A stretch of 8,880 nt of DNA, taken from NCBI GenBank assembly GCA_003152555.1, contig PMAL01000105.1, positions 3,680 to 12,559 of the forward strand, given 5' to 3'. The position numbers were made by a program, and so were the translations under genes. This document shows positions 6,890 through 8,880 of the stretch, one piece after another; position 1 is the first letter of the stretch; each line of letters begins with the position of its first letter. The notes beneath the pieces are model-generated. The model did no database searches and was not told the origin of the DNA. It saw only the letters and a program-made list of their open reading frames with translations. The DNA is from Acidimicrobiaceae bacterium (lineage in GTDB: Bacteria; Actinomycetota; Acidimicrobiia; Acidimicrobiales; RAAP-2).

Positions 6890-6920
6890 GCGTGGAGGTA
6901 CCAAATATCAGTGCCCTGGA

Positions 6921-6944
6921 CAACTTGAGCAGTGCTCAAAGTTG
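6921..6944. promoter_or_regulatory. near-perfect palindrome upstream of the LAL regulator (operator or leader hairpin)
   Basis: CAACTTGAGC (6921-6930) pairs with GCTCAA-A-GTTG (6934-6944), leaving a 3-nt centre (AGT) and one bulged A at 6940. This gives ten base pairs. It lies 32-55 bp before ATG 6889, between that start and the candidate promoter at 6972-7001. It could be a DNA site for the regulator itself, giving negative feedback, or a hairpin in the 5' leader. Confidence 0.45.
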
Positions 6945-6971
6945 CCACCCGTAATGCCTGGTGTTAGATGA

Positions 6972-7001
6972 ATTTTAGGACCACGGGTAGTCAAAATGCA
7001 A
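6972..7001 (-). promoter_or_regulatory. candidate promoter of the LAL regulator gene
   Basis: Read on the - strand, TTGCAT (7001-6996) is separated by 18 bp from TAAAAT (6977-6972). The -10 matches five of six consensus positions and the -35 keeps the TTG core. The transcript would start near 6965, giving a leader of about 75 nt that contains the palindrome at 6921-6944. The call rests on sequence similarity only. Confidence 0.3.
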
Positions 7002-7005
7002 TAGG

Positions 7006-7025
7006 TCGTGCACTTTCATGCACGA
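7006..7025. repeat. inverted repeat between the korB end and the LAL regulator promoter
   Basis: TCGTGCA (7006-7012) is perfectly complementary to TGCACGA (7019-7025), with a 6-nt loop. It sits immediately upstream of the candidate -35 for the LAL regulator and 150 bp past the korB stop. No T tract follows on the - strand, so it is not a convincing korB terminator. An upstream activator-binding site is the alternative. Confidence 0.35.
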
Positions 7026-7175
7026 AGATGCAGGTTTTTGTGTGGCGCGGTCCGGTTTCTTGTTGTATTCAAAGGGCCCTTGCGAGCCGCAAATTCGACA
7101 ATATTGCGTCTGCCCTGGCTAATGGTGCCTCGTTCTACCCGTTGGCGCCACCGCGGTCTCGACCGGGAGTTCCTT

Positions 7176-8231
7176 CTAACGGAAGCCGTTTTGCATGGCG
7201 GCTAACTCCGCACCACCGGGACAGAGCTTTTCGAAGGGCACGCTGTTGAGTCCCTCTGCAGGCGTGTGGTTCAGTTGGTGCACGTCCTTGGCGGACTCGT
7301 CGACGTAGAGCAGTCCCGTCACGATTTCACCGCGACTCTGGCGATCGTGAATGTACTGCTCCACCTTCTGGCGATCAGTGGGGTCATAGCCGGCCGGCAA
7401 CGAGCGGAACTGGACCACGCTGCCGTCGTGCATCGCGACCGAAGTGACGCCGTCGTCGGGAATCGAGGCGTGGATCTCCTTGCGCAGCGGTACGAAGTCG
7501 GTGTGCACCTCTTTCACTTCGTGCTCGCGCATGAAGAGATAACTCTTGGTGGAGCCTTCGTGGTCGTTGAAGGTGACGCACGGCGAGATGACGTCGATGA
7601 GCGCGAGTCCGTTGTGCGCCACGGCCGCCTTGAGAATCGGTACCAACTGTTCCTTGTCGCCGGAGAAACTGCGAGCGAGGAACGTGGCCCCCATGCTGAG
7701 ACCAAGCAAGATGGGATCGATCGGTGCGATCTCGTTGGGCTCGCCCTTCTTGGCCCGGGTGCCAATGTCCGCCGACGCCGACAGTTGACCCTTAGTCAGA
7801 CCGTAGACGCCGTTGTTTTCGATCACGTACACCATCTTGATGTTGCGTCGGATCGCGTGGGCCAGGTGACCCAGCCCGATGGACAGCGAGTCGCCGTCGC
7901 CCGAGATGCCGATGTACGTCAGCTCACGGTTGGCGGCATTCGCTCCCGTCGCAATGGTGACCATGCGACCGTGCGCCGAGTTAAAGCCATGGGCGCCGCG
8001 CACGAAGTATGTCGGCGTCTTCGACGAGCATCCGATACCGCTCAACTTGGCGATCATGTGCGGTGGAGTGGAGAGTTCCCAGAAGGCGTGCACGATGGCG
8101 GCGGTGACCGAGTCGTGGCCGCACCCGGCACACAACGTGGACATCGCGCCTTCGTAGTCACGAATGGTGAGACCGAGGTCGTTCTTTTGCAGCAGCGCTA
8201 GGGGAATGAGTGGCTTGACGATTGAGGGCAT
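7176..8231 (-). CDS. korB: 2-oxoglutarate:ferredoxin oxidoreductase, beta subunit
   Basis: This 351-residue protein is the thiamine diphosphate-binding subunit of the 2-oxoacid:ferredoxin oxidoreductases. With KorA it converts 2-oxoglutarate and CoA to succinyl-CoA and CO2, reducing ferredoxin, in the cytoplasm. CAGCGH (Cys34, Cys37), GIGCSS (Cys68) and SPCVTFN (Cys218) supply the four ligands of the [4Fe-4S] cluster. The TPP-binding signature runs from GDGDSLSIG (111-119) to ENNGVYGLTKGQ (138-149). Length is normal for the KorB type, and the closely related GLTKGQ motif is typical of it. ATG 8231 has GGAG 8 nt upstream and lies 2 bp after the korA stop, so the pair is one operon. Substrate assignment rests on family resemblance; a branched-chain 2-oxoacid or pyruvate enzyme is less likely. 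No clear terminator follows the stop. Confidence 0.93.
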   Translation of the reverse strand: MPSIVKPLIPLALLQKNDLGLTIRDYEGAMSTLCAGCGHDSVTAAIVHAFWELSTPPHMIAKLSGIGCSSKTPTYFVRGAHGFNSAHGRMVTIATGANAANRELTYIGISGDGDSLSIGLGHLAHAIRRNIKMVYVIENNGVYGLTKGQLSASADIGTRAKKGEPNEIAPIDPILLGLSMGATFLARSFSGDKEQLVPILKAAVAHNGLALIDVISPCVTFNDHEGSTKSYLFMREHEVKEVHTDFVPLRKEIHASIPDDGVTSVAMHDGSVVQFRSLPAGYDPTDRQKVEQYIHDRQSRGEIVTGLLYVDESAKDVHQLNHTPAEGLNSVPFEKLCPGGAELAAMQNGFR

Positions 8232-8233
8232 GA

Positions 8234-8880
8234 CTAGTTCTCCAACTCAGTGATAACAGCGTTGATAACGAACTTCGCGCTTAGGGGGAAGCCCCCGTAG
8301 GCGTTTACCGGGTGCATCTTTTCGATCGCCACGCCGGTCTCGATGGAAATGAGCGAGCGCAGCTGGGCGTCGCGATTCTGTTCGACGACGAAGCAGTGGT
8401 CGTGTTCTTCGACGAAGCGGCGCACCAGTTCGACGAAGGGGAAGCCGCGCACGCGCATGAAGTCGGCGGAGACGCCCACTTCTTCGAGTACGTCAATGGC
8501 TTCGCGCACCGCCAAGTCACAACTGCCCAGAGTGATGATGCCAATCGTGGCGCCGTCGCGACGCTGGATCACCGGTGCGGGCACGTGGCTCGCCGACGAG
8601 GCGTGCTTGGCCTTTAATCGGTCAACCACCTGCTGGTAGGCGTCGGGGAGCTCCGTGTACCGTCCATATTTGTCGTGACCGGAACCGCGAGTGAAATACG
8701 CGCCTTTGGAATCAGAGCCGGGCAGGGTCCTGGGGGTCACGGACTCCTCGTCGGCATCGGCGTAGCGGAAGAACTCCTTTATGCCCGCGAGGTCAACGTC
8801 GCTTAAGACCCGTCCCCGGTCCGGGACGTATGCGTCATTCCAGGTCAGCTGGGGAACAACCCAGTCGTTCATGCCAATGT
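8234..8880 (-). CDS. korA: 2-oxoglutarate:ferredoxin oxidoreductase, alpha subunit (C-terminal part)
   Basis: Only the last 214 codons are in the window; the frame stays open through the right edge. The Met encoded at 8872 is internal: the codons before it read I-G, giving an IGMNDW stretch like the conserved LGMN-W segment of KorA proteins, so it is not the start. Visible motifs include WNDAYVPDRGRVL, then RTLPGSDSKGAYFTRGSGHDKYGRYTE (about residues 48-74 of the visible part), which is a KorA hallmark. The transketolase C-terminal-like domain follows, with IGIITLGSCDLAVREAIDVL and the signature CFVVEQNRDAQLRSLI (160-175). In actinobacterial enzymes the alpha chain is usually a gamma-alpha fusion, so the missing part probably carries the gamma domain. 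It is the upstream gene of the korAB operon; the promoter is outside the window. Confidence 0.93.
   Translation of the reverse strand, partial: IGMNDWVVPQLTWNDAYVPDRGRVLSDVDLAGIKEFFRYADADEESVTPRTLPGSDSKGAYFTRGSGHDKYGRYTELPDAYQQVVDRLKAKHASSASHVPAPVIQRRDGATIGIITLGSCDLAVREAIDVLEEVGVSADFMRVRGFPFVELVRRFVEEHDHCFVVEQNRDAQLRSLISIETGVAIEKMHPVNAYGGFPLSAKFVINAVITELEN

Noticed and set aside
7266..8201. 311-codon open frame on the + strand opposite korB
   Set aside because: It mirrors korB, whose iron-sulphur and TPP motifs are unambiguous; the antisense product has no recognisable motif.
8870..8872. ATG as the start of korA
   Set aside because: It lies inside a conserved KorA segment and the frame continues beyond the window edge.

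Overview
The window is an accessory-looking stretch of an actinobacterial chromosome. The base composition is moderately GC-rich. The main supports for this assignment are a korAB-type 2-oxoglutarate:ferredoxin oxidoreductase close to the actinobacterial form and a very large LuxR-family (LAL) ATPase regulator. Acidimicrobiia would be my guess within the phylum, but that is inference only. I see no rRNA, tRNA, CRISPR array or insertion sequence.

Layout from left to right: (1) the last 40 codons of an unidentified + strand gene (3-125). (2) A two-gene + strand unit, an SRPBCC/AHSA1-like protein (386-859) followed with a 4-nt GTGA overlap by a cysteine-free ArsR-type regulator (856-1182). A palindrome that could be its operator lies upstream at 304-321. 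(3) Convergent to it, a DUF1003 two-helix membrane protein on the - strand (1239-1742). (4) A stretch of about 700 bp without a convincing gene (1743-2454), holding three inverted repeats, two of them with 12-13 bp perfect arms. (5) A + strand pair, an NAD(P)-dependent SDR/epimerase (2455-3423) and a small four-helix membrane protein (3455-3901). (6) A large - strand LuxR/AAA regulator (3956-6889), with a near-perfect palindrome just upstream of its start and a candidate promoter beyond it. (7) The - strand korA-korB operon (korB 7176-8231; korA 8234 to beyond the right edge), with 2 bp between the two genes.

Working together: korA and korB encode one enzyme that oxidatively decarboxylates 2-oxoglutarate and passes electrons to ferredoxin. 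The SRPBCC and ArsR genes look like a self-contained ligand-responsive module. The epimerase, the membrane protein and the LAL regulator are adjacent and convergent, which leaves open whether the regulator controls them. I did not find clear evidence of an undescribed system. The best leads are the palindromes beside the two regulator genes and the structured gene-poor stretch.
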